A DNA stretch of 64,000 bases from Natrinema saccharevitans (GTDB lineage Archaea > Halobacteriota > Halobacteria > Halobacteriales > Natrialbaceae). Made by a program: the position numbers and the translations under genes. The DNA lies in assembly GCF_001953745.1 (NCBI RefSeq), contig NZ_LWLN01000001.1, positions 496,001 through 560,000 on the forward strand, written 5' to 3'. Shown here one piece after another: positions 17,324 to 25,417 of the stretch (its first letter is position 1; each line of letters begins with the position of its first letter). The notes beneath the pieces are model-generated. The model searched no databases and was not told the DNA's origin. It was given only the letters and a program-made list of their open reading frames with translations.

Positions 17324-17854
17324 ATGGTCGTCCCGGTCCCAGGCGATACGCGCAAGTCCTTCGAGGCCGAACCGCGGCCCGTGACGGTCTTCGTCTACGG
17401 GACGCTGACCGACCCCGAACGGGTGGCGTCGGTCCTCGAGACGACGCCGTCCGAGGCGGTTCGGCTGTTCGTCGGTCCCGCGACCCTCGAGGGTCTCCAC
17501 CGGGTCGACGGCCGGTATCCGACGCTCGTTCCCGGTGGCAGCGTCGGCGGTCGGTTGCTCGCGGTCGACGACGCGGCCCTCGAGCGACTGGACCGATACG
17601 AGGGCGTCGACAACGGACTGTACGTTCGAGTTGCGGTCCCGATCTTCGACGATGATGGCGACTCGCCGGCCGACTCGAGCGAGACGGCGAGTTTGGAACC
17701 GGCTCCCGGCGCGCCCGCGGACCGGTCGTGGGTGTACGTCGGCGACCCGGCACGACTCGCAGTCGACGCGACTTGGCCGGGCGATGGCCCGTTCGGCGAT
17801 CGGGTTCGCCGGTTCGTTTCGCGGGCCGATGTCGTGATACGGAACCCCGAATGA
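17324..17854 (+). CDS. Gamma-glutamylcyclotransferase-like (AIG2/GGCT) protein
   Basis: A 176-residue GGCT-like fold protein. The substrate-loop motif VFVYGTLTDPERVASVL near residue 22 matches the YGTL signature. LEGLHRVDGRYPTLVPGG and ALERLDRYEGVDNGLYVRV contain the conserved Glu region before Y-x-R. Family members release 5-oxoproline from gamma-glutamyl compounds, which could fit the gamma-glutamylcysteine used as the haloarchaeal thiol; activity is inferred. The first 19 residues have no homology pattern, so an internal start is possible. The promoter is shared divergently with the PGF-CTERM operon. Confidence 0.85.
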   Translation: MVVPVPGDTRKSFEAEPRPVTVFVYGTLTDPERVASVLETTPSEAVRLFVGPATLEGLHRVDGRYPTLVPGGSVGGRLLAVDDAALERLDRYEGVDNGLYVRVAVPIFDDDGDSPADSSETASLEPAPGAPADRSWVYVGDPARLAVDATWPGDGPFGDRVRRFVSRADVVIRNPE

Positions 17855-18000
17855 CGCCCGTCTTCCTTCCGTCTGACGTGGCGATCAACCCGCTGCCTTC
17901 GTGCGGTTTCACTTTCACCGCGGGTGCATGAGATTTATATGGTCACGGTCCCCTTCTCCAGTCGCACGTCACACGCCGTGCATTCCCTGTATTCCCTGTC

Positions 18001-18021
18001 GTGTTGCTGAACTGGCAACAC
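18001..18021 (+). other. Stem-loop in the leader region of the threonine ammonia-lyase gene
   Basis: GTGTTGC-TGAACTG-GCAACAC is a perfect 7-bp stem with a 7-nt loop, 85 nt before the ATG at 18107. A TTTATATG element at 17933-17940 could start a transcript near 17960 that carries this hairpin. A second TATA-like CCTTACA near 18077 would give a leaderless mRNA without it. It could be a terminator or a leader regulator. Confidence 0.4.
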
Positions 18022-18106
18022 ATCCTGTTGGGGGTAACGGCGGGCCCCACCGGCCTCCCGGATCCCTGGCAGTAATCCTTACACCCCACGCCCCGTAGTC
18101 GGGGGT

Positions 18107-19318
18107 ATGCTCGAACTCTCGGATATTCTCGAGGCACGCGAGCGAGTCCGGGAAACCTCCCGGCACACACCGCTCGAACACTCGCACACCTATTCGTCGA
18201 TGACCGGAGCCGACGTCCGGCTGAAACTGGAGAACTTCCAGCGGACGGGCGCGTTCAAGATCCGCGGGGCGACCAACCGGATCGCGACCCTCTCCGAGGC
18301 CCAGAAGGACGCGGGCGTCGTCACCGCCAGCGCGGGCAATCACGCCCAGGGCGTCGCGCTGGCGGCCACTCGCTCGGGCGTCGACTCGAAGATCGTGATG
18401 CCCGAACACGCGCCGATCTCGAAGGTCAAAGCGACCAAGAGCTACGGCGCGGAGGTCGTCCTCGCGGGCCGGGACTACAACGAGGCCGCCGAGCGCGCCC
18501 ACGAGATCGAACGCGAGGAGGGCCGCACCTACGTCCACGCCTTCGACGACGAGGACGTGATGGCCGGGCAGGGCACCATCGGCCTCGAGATCATCGACGA
18601 CTGCCCCGAGGTCGAGACCGTCGTCGTTCCGATCGGCGGCGGCGGGCTCATCAGCGGGATCGCGACCGCCGTCAAGGAGCAAAAGCCCGAGGCCCGCGTG
18701 ATCGGGGTCCAGGCCGAGGGGGCCTCCAGCGCCGCGAAGTCGCTCGAGAAGGGACAGCGGGTCGCGCTCGACGGCGTGGACACCATCGCCGACGGGATCG
18801 CGACCCGCAGCGTCGGCGAGCGGACCTTCCCCCACATTCAGGAGTACGTCGACGAGGTCGTCACCGTCTCCGACCCCGAGATCGCCGTCGCCCTGGTCTA
18901 CCTGCTCGAGCGCTCGAAGACGGTGGTCGAGGGCGCGGGCGCGGTCCCCCTCGCCGCGGTCCTGTTCGAGAAGTTCGACTACGACGAGGGCGAGGTCATC
19001 GTCCCCGCGCTCTGTGGGGGCAACATCGACCTCAACACCCTGACCAACGTCATCGTCCGCGGCCTCGTCGAGACCGGCCGCTACCTGAAGATCCGGACCG
19101 TGCTGAAAGACCGCCCCGGCGCGCTCGAGGACCTCCTCGACGTCTTCACCGCCCACCGGGCGAACATCTACGCGATCCACCACGACCGGACCTCCCGCGA
19201 GGTCGAGATGAGCGACACCGAAGTCGAGATCGAACTCGAGATGCGCGGCCCCGACCACGTCGACGCGTTCCTGTCGGCGCTGCGGGACGCGGGCTACGAA
19301 GTCGACGTACTGGCCTGA
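18107..19318 (+). CDS. ilvA: Threonine ammonia-lyase with C-terminal ACT domain
   Basis: A 403-residue PLP enzyme converting threonine to 2-oxobutyrate and ammonia. The PLP lysine is in RTGAFKIRGATNR (about residue 47). The substrate loop SAGNHAQGVALAA and the phosphate-binding PIGGGGLISG follow. The last 80 residues (YLKIRTVLKDRPGALEDLLDV and on) form an ACT regulatory domain, the short-form architecture of TdcB/IlvA enzymes in archaea. It could serve isoleucine synthesis or catabolism. A paralogue without visible C-terminus begins at 63538. RidA, which clears the reactive enamine product of this reaction, is encoded 900 bp downstream. Confidence 0.92.
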   Translation: MLELSDILEARERVRETSRHTPLEHSHTYSSMTGADVRLKLENFQRTGAFKIRGATNRIATLSEAQKDAGVVTASAGNHAQGVALAATRSGVDSKIVMPEHAPISKVKATKSYGAEVVLAGRDYNEAAERAHEIEREEGRTYVHAFDDEDVMAGQGTIGLEIIDDCPEVETVVVPIGGGGLISGIATAVKEQKPEARVIGVQAEGASSAAKSLEKGQRVALDGVDTIADGIATRSVGERTFPHIQEYVDEVVTVSDPEIAVALVYLLERSKTVVEGAGAVPLAAVLFEKFDYDEGEVIVPALCGGNIDLNTLTNVIVRGLVETGRYLKIRTVLKDRPGALEDLLDVFTAHRANIYAIHHDRTSREVEMSDTEVEIELEMRGPDHVDAFLSALRDAGYEVDVLA

Positions 19319-19435
19319 TCGGAAGGCGACGGCCTCGAGCGATCCCTGACCGGCCACGATCGATGGTCGGCGTAACGCTCGGGCCGCCGATTTCGGGGCG
19401 GAACGCCTATTATGTCAGAAGTGTAATTGGTACCA

Positions 19436-19969
19436 ATGGGTTCGGACTGGGCAGTCATTCCACTCGGGTTCCTCGTCGTCGTCCTTCTGGTGGGAGCGGG
19501 GCTGTTCGTCGCGTTCCAGCTCCAGCCCGATACGCCGGGTGGAGGGGTTTCGGACGTCGAGAGCGTCCCGGTCGGGCCCGAGAAACCGACGCCGTTGAAC
19601 TCCTCGACCGTCGCGGACTACGCCACGACGTACGAAGAGCGCCTGTTCTATAACGACCTCGTCGCGAGCCACGACCACCGACTCTCCGGCGACGAGCGCG
19701 TCACGACCGCGTGTACTCCGCTCGAGGTCGCGAACGAGAGCGACGCGTTTCGCGTTCAGCTAGCGTGTCGGGGCGGCGTCGCCGACTCCTCGCGACTGTC
19801 CGAGTCGGAGACGTTCACGTACGCATCCACCTACCGAATAACGGAGAATACGACACGACAGACCGAACTTCGGGGGTACCCGTTCGGAACGGATCGGGGA
19901 TTCAACGACGAACGGCGTTCCGCTAGCCGTCATCGAGACGTCAGCACCGGTACTGTAGAGGAGACGTGA
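19436..19969 (+). CDS. Membrane-anchored protein of unknown function
   Basis: A 177-residue protein from ATG 19436 (MGSDWAVIPLGFLVVVLL). It has one N-terminal membrane helix near residues 7-28 and an extracytoplasmic domain containing two cysteines (TTACTPLEV and QLACRGG) that could form a disulfide. The C-terminus is polar. CCTATTATG about 27 nt upstream supports a leaderless start at this ATG rather than the in-frame TTG at 19427. No family is recognised. Base composition is slightly less GC-rich than the neighbours. Confidence 0.7.
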   Translation: MGSDWAVIPLGFLVVVLLVGAGLFVAFQLQPDTPGGGVSDVESVPVGPEKPTPLNSSTVADYATTYEERLFYNDLVASHDHRLSGDERVTTACTPLEVANESDAFRVQLACRGGVADSSRLSESETFTYASTYRITENTTRQTELRGYPFGTDRGFNDERRSASRHRDVSTGTVEET

Positions 19970-20216
19970 AAATCAAGGTACGTCCGTATCGATAGTTGCT
20001 GCGGACGCTGCGTCCGGGATCCTGCTGCTGTAAGTCGGTGATGTTCGGCCTCTCTTCGCTCCCTCGAGCAGTCAATAACACACTGATCGGCCAGTACGAC
20101 GTGAGACATCGTTCGCCGTGACTCAGTGCCTCGGAGTAGCGTCTCGTCGTCCCGGCGGCCGCGGTCGGCCGGCGACTTCGCCCGCTTTTAAGCCGTCGCG
20201 GCGAGAGCGTGCACGT

Positions 20217-20597
20217 ATGAAACGCATTATCGAGACCGACGACGCGCCCGCCGCGGTCGGTGCCTACAGTCAGGCCGCCGGGAACGACTCGCTGCTGTTC
20301 ACCGCCGGGCAGATCCCCATGACGGCCGACGGCGAGTTGCTCGACGACGAACCGATCGCGACCCAGACCGAGCAGGTGCTGTACAACCTCGACGCCGTCC
20401 TCGACGAGGCCGACGCGTCGTCCGCGGACATCCTCAAGGTGACCGTCTTCCTCGAGGACATCGACGACTTCGACGCGATGAACGAGGCCTACGCCGACTA
20501 CTTCGACGACGAACCGCCGGCCAGAAGCGCCGTCGAGGTCGCCGCCCTCCCGAAGGGCGTCGGGATCGAGATCGAAGCCGTCGCCGATCTCGAGTGA
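20217..20597 (+). CDS. ridA: RidA family enamine/imine deaminase
   Basis: A 126-residue RidA (YjgF/YER057c/UK114) protein. PAAVGAYSQA, LFTAGQIPM, a QVLYNLDAVLDEA helix and the signature PPARSAVEVAALPKG are present. The Arg in PPARS is the catalytic/substrate-binding arginine of true RidA. It hydrolyses 2-aminoacrylate and 2-aminocrotonate released by PLP dehydratases such as the threonine ammonia-lyase at 18107. CTTTTAAG about 27 nt before the ATG gives a leaderless start. The next gene follows after 16 nt. A second family member lies at 48106. Confidence 0.92.
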   Translation: MKRIIETDDAPAAVGAYSQAAGNDSLLFTAGQIPMTADGELLDDEPIATQTEQVLYNLDAVLDEADASSADILKVTVFLEDIDDFDAMNEAYADYFDDEPPARSAVEVAALPKGVGIEIEAVADLE

Positions 20598-20613
20598 CCC
20601 GGGTGAGCGTCTC

Positions 20614-20877
20614 GTGAGCGGCTATCCGGCCGGACAGATGGGGATCGACCCGCGGACCAAGTCCGCCGTCCTCTGGGGGCTCGTCGGGGCCCTCTCCTTT
20701 CTGGTCCTGGTGCAGGGCTACGCCCTCCTTGTCGCTCCCCTCGTGAGCATCACGGGCGCGCTGGCACTCGCGGCCGCGGTCGGCATCGGCGCGGGGTTGG
20801 GGGCCTACCTGCTCGAGCCCCGGATCGCCGCGTGGGCGCTCGACCGCGGGCGCGGCGACGGATCTCGTAAGGGTTAA
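20614..20877 (+). CDS. Small two-helix membrane protein downstream of ridA
   Basis: An 87-residue protein beginning at GTG 20614 (MSGYPAGQMGIDPRTK); an ATG at 20638 is an alternative start. Two hydrophobic segments, AVLWGLVGALSFLVLVQGYALLV and SITGALALAAAVGIGAGLGAYLL, span most of it, and the tail is basic. It lies 16 nt after ridA and 27 nt before a tRNA gene, so it is probably cotranscribed with ridA. The function is unknown. Confidence 0.75.
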   Translation: MSGYPAGQMGIDPRTKSAVLWGLVGALSFLVLVQGYALLVAPLVSITGALALAAAVGIGAGLGAYLLEPRIAAWALDRGRGDGSRKG

Positions 20878-20904
20878 ACGAGGGACGCGGTTAGGATAGC
20901 GTGA

Positions 20905-20985
20905 GCCAGGATGGCCGAACGGTAAGGCGCACGCCTGGAAAGCGTGTTCCCTTTGGGATTCAGGGTTCAAATCCCTGTCCTGGCG
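20905..20985 (+). tRNA. tRNA-Ser (GGA)
   Basis: An 81-nt class II tRNA. The acceptor stem pairs GCCAGGA with TCCTGGC, with discriminator G at 20985. The anticodon stem is CACGC/GCGTG around CTGGAAA (anticodon GGA, reading UCC/UCU). A variable arm TTCCCTTTGGGATT and a T arm CAGGG-TTCAAAT-CCCTG complete the cloverleaf. CCA is not encoded and no intron is seen. Confidence 0.96.
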
Positions 20986-21260
20986 TTTTCGTGATTTCAC
21001 TTGCTGCGAGCGACGCGTAGCGGCGCGAGTAATTCGAAATCACGAAACGCCACAGATGGGATTTGAATCAGACCAGTCGCAGCGCCGAGCGAAGCGAGGC
21101 GATCGTCTGGGCGTGGTTCAAATCCCTGTCCTGGCGTTTCTGTCGCGAACAAATTCGTGAGCGACGAAAACACAACGTCGAGATTTGAACACGCGAGTCG
21201 CACGCGGCCGAACGCAGTGAGGCAGGCCGTCTCACAACTGTTCAACTCCCTGTCCTGACG
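20964..21260 (+). repeat. Tandem degenerate copies of the tRNA-Ser 3' end (att-like)
   Basis: The last 22 nt of the tRNA (20964-20985) recur perfectly at 21115-21136 and with about three changes at 21239-21260. The spacers contain hairpins: TGGCGTTTTCGTGATTTC (20981-20998) pairs with GAAATCACGAAACGCCA (21036-21052), and GGGATTTGAA near 21058 is the inverse of TTCAAATCCC. No intact integrase lies nearby. Confidence 0.8.
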
Positions 21261-21407
21261 TTTCTGTCACGAACGACATCGTGAGCGACAGATCGTCTGT
21301 CCTGTGAGCTACTGGTGCTGTGAATTAGTGGACAAATCCATCACAACGAAGCCGGATTCCGTGATCAAATTGAAATAACTGACCAGAAGGCTTTCACGTG
21401 TCGTTCC

Positions 21408-21974
21408 GTGACCGGGCCGTGGATGCGACGCATACTGCTCGTCGTGACGCTGGCGGTACTCGTATCGCTTGCCGGCTGTTCGGGGCTCGGCGGAGACACG
21501 GCCGATCCCTCGCCGGAGGGCAACGACTCGGCAACGCCCTCCGCAGACGGCAACAGCACCGTCGAGTCCGGCGATCCGGCGCTCGAGGCGACGGACACCA
21601 ACCAGTCGATCGCGATCGAGGCCGACGAGTCGGTCAATGGCAGCGAGTGGGAGTCGCTCTCGGTGACCTACCCGCGCGAGAACTTCACCGTCGACAGCGC
21701 CCAACACGAGGACATCGTACTCGGTGCCGACACGACCGGCGACGGCGTCGTCGACCGGGAGTTCAACGAGACGCACGTTAGCGGCGTCAACAACAACGAC
21801 TACTCGTTCACGATCGAACTCGACACCGACTACACGCTCGAGTCCGGCGACGTGGTCGTCGCGGCCTACCCCGCGGTCGACAACCCGTCCGAACCGGGCG
21901 AGTACACCGTCGCGGTGACGATAAACGAGGCCCAGACCGCAAACGGAACGATCACGATCACGGACGGGAACTGA
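21408..21974 (+). CDS. Predicted lipoprotein
   Basis: A 188-residue secreted protein with a lipobox, LVSLAGC-SG (Cys about 24). It follows the hydrophobic signal LLVVTLAVLV, so it should be lipid-anchored outside the cell. A Ser/Thr/Asp/Asn-rich linker comes next, typical of haloarchaeal surface lipoproteins. The C-terminal domain has beta-rich text (FTVDSAQHEDIVLGADTTGD, YSFTIELDTDYTLESGDVVV) resembling a surface immunoglobulin-like fold. Either GTG 21408 or ATG 21423 could be the start; GAAATAAC near 21375 favours 21408. No function is assigned. Confidence 0.75.
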   Translation: MTGPWMRRILLVVTLAVLVSLAGCSGLGGDTADPSPEGNDSATPSADGNSTVESGDPALEATDTNQSIAIEADESVNGSEWESLSVTYPRENFTVDSAQHEDIVLGADTTGDGVVDREFNETHVSGVNNNDYSFTIELDTDYTLESGDVVVAAYPAVDNPSEPGEYTVAVTINEAQTANGTITITDGN

Positions 21975-22061
21975 TCGCGCTCGAGTCGCGAGCGGACGGC
22001 GACCCGGCGGCTCGCGAGTCGTTTCTTCCGACGGCGGAAAACGGGTAGGGGTACCGGAGCG

Positions 22062-22175
22062 CTACCGCTCGATCTCGACAGGGGATTCGGTCGCGATCCA
22101 GCAGTCGGGGTCGTCGGGATCCCGGAGTTCGAGCGCGCCGCGCTGACACACCACCATTTCGTATCGATCGTCCAT
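22062..22175 (-). CDS. 37-residue haloarchaeal microprotein
   Basis: A short ORF, below usual ORF cut-offs, with ATG at 22175 and TAG at 22062-22064. The product has a basic/aromatic start (MDDRYEMVVCQRG), then LELRDPDDPDCWIATESPV. The pattern of a short strand pair followed by D-P-D-D-P-x-x-W-I resembles a family of tiny haloarchaeal proteins ending in N/D-P-x-x-W-I (DUF7331-like, from memory). Codon third positions are GC-rich like the flanking genes. A GTTACGATA element lies about 35 nt upstream. Function unknown. Confidence 0.6.
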   Translation of the reverse strand: MDDRYEMVVCQRGALELRDPDDPDCWIATESPVEIER

Positions 22176-22372
22176 GTCGACCCCATCGAGGAGTCGGTCG
22201 GGATCGGGTATCGTAACGCGGTCCGTACCCGGCAGTTCGGCGGGAGTAACGGCTTCCTACCGCCCCCGAACCCGTCGACCGACCGCTCGAGGGACCACCG
22301 ACGCCCCGTCGCGACGGCGGCCGGCGCGCCGCGACCGGACAATCCTTTGGGCCGTCGACCCGAGGATCGGGT

Positions 22373-23125
22373 ATGTGCGGTCGCTACACCCTCACCGTCG
22401 ACGGGGACGATCTCGAGGCGCGGTTCGACGCCCGGCTGTCCGACTCGGGGTTCGAACCCCGGTACAACATGGCACCGGGCCAGGAACTGCCGGTGATCAC
22501 GAACGAGGAGCCCGAGGCCTTTCGACGCCTCGAGTGGGGGCTGGTACCGTCGTGGGCGGACGACGACAGCGGCGGCCTGATCAACGCGCGGGCCGAGTCC
22601 GTCGACGAGAAACCGAGCTTTCGTGAGGCCTACGAGCGACGGCGGTGTCTCGTCCCCGCGGATGGATTCTACGAGTGGGTCGAGACCGAAGACGGTGAGG
22701 GAATCGGAGATTCGCGATCCTCGTCGGATCGGGGATCCGACGGTGGAAAACGCCCGTATCGGGTCACCTTCGAGGACGACCGGGTGTTCGCGATGGCGGG
22801 GCTGTGGGAGCGCTGGGAGTCGGAGACGACCCAGACGGGACTCGACGCCTTCGGCGGGGGAGTCGACGCGGCGGGCGAGGACGGTCCCCTCGAGACGTTT
22901 ACGATCGTCACGACCGAGCCAAACGACCTCGTCGCGGACCTCCATCACCGAATGGCGGTGATCCTCGACCCCGACGACGAACGGCGGTGGCTGTCGGGCG
23001 AGGCCGGTCGGGAACTGCTCGCGCCCCGGTCGGCCGACGGGATGACGGCGTATCCTGTTTCGACGGCTGTCAACGACCCGGCGACGGACGAGCCGTCGCT
23101 GGTCGAACCGGTCGAGACGGTGTGA
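22373..23125 (+). CDS. SRAP-domain protein (HMCES/YedK family)
   Basis: A 250-residue SOS-response-associated peptidase-like protein. Cys2 of MCGRYTL, exposed after Met removal, is the residue that crosslinks to abasic sites in single-stranded DNA. Other family motifs are RYNMAPGQ, EWGLVPSWA, INARAESV, RRCLVPADGFYEW and the catalytic His region TTEPNDLVADLHHRMAVIL. Two short acidic insertions (near residues 105-125 and 160-175) distinguish it from bacterial YedK. It protects abasic sites during replication and is encoded alone here. Confidence 0.94.
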   Translation: MCGRYTLTVDGDDLEARFDARLSDSGFEPRYNMAPGQELPVITNEEPEAFRRLEWGLVPSWADDDSGGLINARAESVDEKPSFREAYERRRCLVPADGFYEWVETEDGEGIGDSRSSSDRGSDGGKRPYRVTFEDDRVFAMAGLWERWESETTQTGLDAFGGGVDAAGEDGPLETFTIVTTEPNDLVADLHHRMAVILDPDDERRWLSGEAGRELLAPRSADGMTAYPVSTAVNDPATDEPSLVEPVETV

Positions 23126-23176
23126 CGGCGGCCGTCCCACGGCCGCGCGACCGTCCCGTTCCAACGAATATATGTT

Positions 23177-23190
23177 TTAGGCTCACCTAA
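23177..23190. promoter_or_regulatory. Iron-box-like operator 1
   Basis: TTAGG-CTCA-CCTAA ends 9 nt before the ATG at 23200, just downstream of a TATATG element. It matches the DtxR/IdeR/SirR-type palindrome and the four other sites in this island. Confidence 0.8.
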
Positions 23191-23199
23191 TCCTTCTCC

Positions 23200-23718
23200 A
23201 TGGAACTGACGAGGCGAGACGCGGTCGCCGCGCTGTCGGCACTCGGCCTCGGGGGGACGCTGGCAGGCTGTGTCGCCCCGCCCGGCTCGGAGCCGATCGA
23301 CGTCGAGGGGCTCCGCGAAACGCTGGTCGCGACCGCCGAGGTCGTCTACCCCAGCGAGGTGTCCGGGATCGAACCGTTCGTCGCGGCCTTCCTCGAGGGA
23401 CGGCTCGGGGACCGGGACCACGTCGCGGGGCTCGAGGGAGCGGTCGCGGAACTGGACGAGAACGCGAACGTGTGGTTCGACGCGGAGTTCGCGGCGCTGT
23501 CGGCCGCCGACCGCGAGCAGGTCCTGCGGAACGTGGGGGCCGACGACGCCGAGGAGAACCCGTCGGGGACGGCGAGCGAACGGGTCCGGTACTACGTCGT
23601 CAACGACCTCCTGCTGGCGCTGTACGCCTCGCCGACCGGCGGCGAACTGGTCGGCCTCGAGAACCCGCAGGGCCACCCGGGCGGGATCGGGACCTATCAG
23701 CGGGGGCCGAACGCGTGA
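23200..23718 (+). CDS. Tat-exported gluconate 2-dehydrogenase subunit 3-like lipoprotein
   Basis: A 172-residue small subunit of a membrane-associated GMC dehydrogenase. The N-terminus MELTRRDAVAALSALGLGGTLAGC combines a twin-arginine motif with a lipobox (Cys about 24). The helical body (VVYPSEVSGIEPFVAAFLEGRL, FAALSAADREQVL, RYYVVNDLLLALYASPTGGEL, GHPGGIGTYQRGP) fits the gluconate 2-dehydrogenase subunit 3 family, which folds with and escorts the FAD subunit through the Tat pathway. Its TGA overlaps the GTG of the FAD subunit. Operator 1 lies directly upstream, so expression is probably repressed in iron-replete cells. Confidence 0.88.
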   Translation: MELTRRDAVAALSALGLGGTLAGCVAPPGSEPIDVEGLRETLVATAEVVYPSEVSGIEPFVAAFLEGRLGDRDHVAGLEGAVAELDENANVWFDAEFAALSAADREQVLRNVGADDAEENPSGTASERVRYYVVNDLLLALYASPTGGELVGLENPQGHPGGIGTYQRGPNA

Positions 23719-25352
23719 GCTGGGAGCGGCCGCCGGCCGGTTCGGCGGCACCGGCCGCCGATACGGACGCCGATCGAACACCCGTCCCCGATGCCGACGT
23801 CTGCGTCATCGGCGCTGGCCCCGCAGGCGGGATCGTCGCAGACCGCCTCGCGGAGGCCGGCCGCGAGGTCGTGATCCTCGAGGCCGGGCCGCGGTTCGAT
23901 CCCGACGATCGGCTCGCTCGTCAAGAGCGCGCGATCCGGCCCGCCTACGACCGCCCGGACGTCTGGGACGGCGATCCGGAGCGGGATGCCTACGAATCCT
24001 CCGGGGAGCGGTTCTACCCGCTGAACCACGCTCGCGCTCGCGGGGTCGGCGGCTCGACGCTGCACTGGCAGGGGATGGTGATGCGGCTCCACGAGGACGA
24101 CTTCGACTCCGAGAGCGTCCGCGGCGTCGGGGCCGACTGGCCGATCGACTACGCGGACCTCCGTCCCTACTACGCCGCGGCCGAGCGGGAACTGGGCGTG
24201 GCAGGGGCCGACGACAACCCGTTCGCCCCGCCGCGGGAGCGGCCCCATCCGATGCCGGCCTTCCCGCCGTCCTACAGCGATTCCCTGTTCGCCGAAGCCT
24301 GCGACGAACTCGAGATCGCGATGCACTCGGTGCCCAACGCGCGCAACTCGGAGGCCTACGACGATCGGAGCGCCTGCGTCGGCTACGGCACCTGTCAGCC
24401 GGTCTGTCCCTCGGGCGCGAAGTACGACGCGACCGTCCACGTCGAGCGCGCCGAGCGAAGGGGCGCGACCGTCATCGACCGCGCGCCGGTCCAGCGACTC
24501 GAACACGGCCCCGACGCGATCGAGGCGGCCGTCTACGCGACGCCGGACGGCCAGCGCCACCGCCAGTCGGCCGACGCCTTCGTGATCGCCTGCGGCGGCG
24601 TCGAGACGCCCCGCTTGCTCTTGCTCTCGGAATCGAGTCACTTCCCCGACGGGCTGGCCAACTCGAGCGGGCTCGTCGGCCGGTACTTCATGGACCACCT
24701 CTTCGCGGGCACCGGCGGCGTCCTCGAGGAACCCACCCGCCAGAACCACGTCGGCTTCCTGACCAGCGAGTCCCACCAGTTCTACGACGAGGCCGACGCC
24801 GAGCAGGCCCCCTTCAAAATCGAGTTCTTCAACTACGACGGCCCCTCGCCGGTCGGGATGGCGCTGACCGGCGACGACTGGGGCGACGACCTGCTCGAGC
24901 GGCTCCGCTCGGACTACGGCACCCACATCGGGATGGGCGGACTCGTCGAGCAACTCCCCCGCGAGGACAGCTACGTCGGCCTCGACCCCTCGACGACCGA
25001 CGATCACGGCAACCCGGTGCCGGACGTCCACTGGACCGTCGGCGACCGCGCGCTCGAGACGATCGAGCGCGTCAACGAGATCCAGGAGGAGATCCTCGCG
25101 GAACTCGGCGCCGAGATCACCTGGCAGGTCGGCCCCGAGGGAACGGGGCCGGCCTATCATCACATGGGGACGACCCGGATGGGTGACGATCCCGACGAGA
25201 GCGTCGTCGGACCCGATCTGCGAACCCACGATCTCGAGAACTGCTGGATCGCCTCGAGCAGCGTCTTCCCGACTGGCGGGGCGATGAACCCGACGCTGAC
25301 GATCGCGGCGCTGGCCCTGAAGGCCGCCGACCACGTCCTCGAGTGGTTGTAA
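23715..25352 (+). CDS. GMC-family FAD dehydrogenase, large subunit
   Basis: A 545-residue GMC oxidoreductase starting at GTG 23715, translationally coupled to the subunit-3 gene. The FAD-binding GAGPAGGIVADRLAEAG is near residue 32, GVGGSTLHWQGM near 110, and the C-terminal FAD block HHMGTTRMG with MNPTLTIAALALKAADHVLE closes the fold. Cys221, Cys227 and Cys231 (C-x5-C-x3-C) occupy the region that binds a 3Fe-4S cluster in bacterial FAD-glucose dehydrogenases. It lacks its own signal and probably exits with the Tat subunit. It would oxidise a sugar, sugar acid or alcohol; no cytochrome c subunit is encoded next to it. Confidence 0.88.
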   Translation: MSWERPPAGSAAPAADTDADRTPVPDADVCVIGAGPAGGIVADRLAEAGREVVILEAGPRFDPDDRLARQERAIRPAYDRPDVWDGDPERDAYESSGERFYPLNHARARGVGGSTLHWQGMVMRLHEDDFDSESVRGVGADWPIDYADLRPYYAAAERELGVAGADDNPFAPPRERPHPMPAFPPSYSDSLFAEACDELEIAMHSVPNARNSEAYDDRSACVGYGTCQPVCPSGAKYDATVHVERAERRGATVIDRAPVQRLEHGPDAIEAAVYATPDGQRHRQSADAFVIACGGVETPRLLLLSESSHFPDGLANSSGLVGRYFMDHLFAGTGGVLEEPTRQNHVGFLTSESHQFYDEADAEQAPFKIEFFNYDGPSPVGMALTGDDWGDDLLERLRSDYGTHIGMGGLVEQLPREDSYVGLDPSTTDDHGNPVPDVHWTVGDRALETIERVNEIQEEILAELGAEITWQVGPEGTGPAYHHMGTTRMGDDPDESVVGPDLRTHDLENCWIASSSVFPTGGAMNPTLTIAALALKAADHVLEWL

Positions 25353-25370
25353 CTGTCGGATTGCCCTATT

Positions 25371-25384
25371 TTAGGCAAACCTAA
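25371..25384. promoter_or_regulatory. Iron-box-like operator 2
   Basis: TTAGG-CAAA-CCTAA lies just upstream of the TATA-like ATAAATAC (25389-25396), which is 29 nt before the ATG at 25418. The placement would block TFB/TBP binding. Confidence 0.82.
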
Positions 25385-25417
25385 AAGCATAAATACGGCG
25401 CGCAGAGAGTACCGGCA

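Noticed and set aside
17901-18098. Small ORF with a CIPCIPC motif before threonine ammonia-lyase
   Set aside because: Its start does not fit the nearest TATA, it is Pro/Arg-rich like random high-GC frames, and the CIP repeat comes from a short direct repeat (ATTCCCTGT). Kept only as part of the leader-region finding.
18107-19318. Taking the threonine ammonia-lyase at 18107 as EutB
   Set aside because: It carries a C-terminal ACT domain typical of amino-acid metabolism and has no ectoine-gene neighbours. The better EutB candidate is at 63538.
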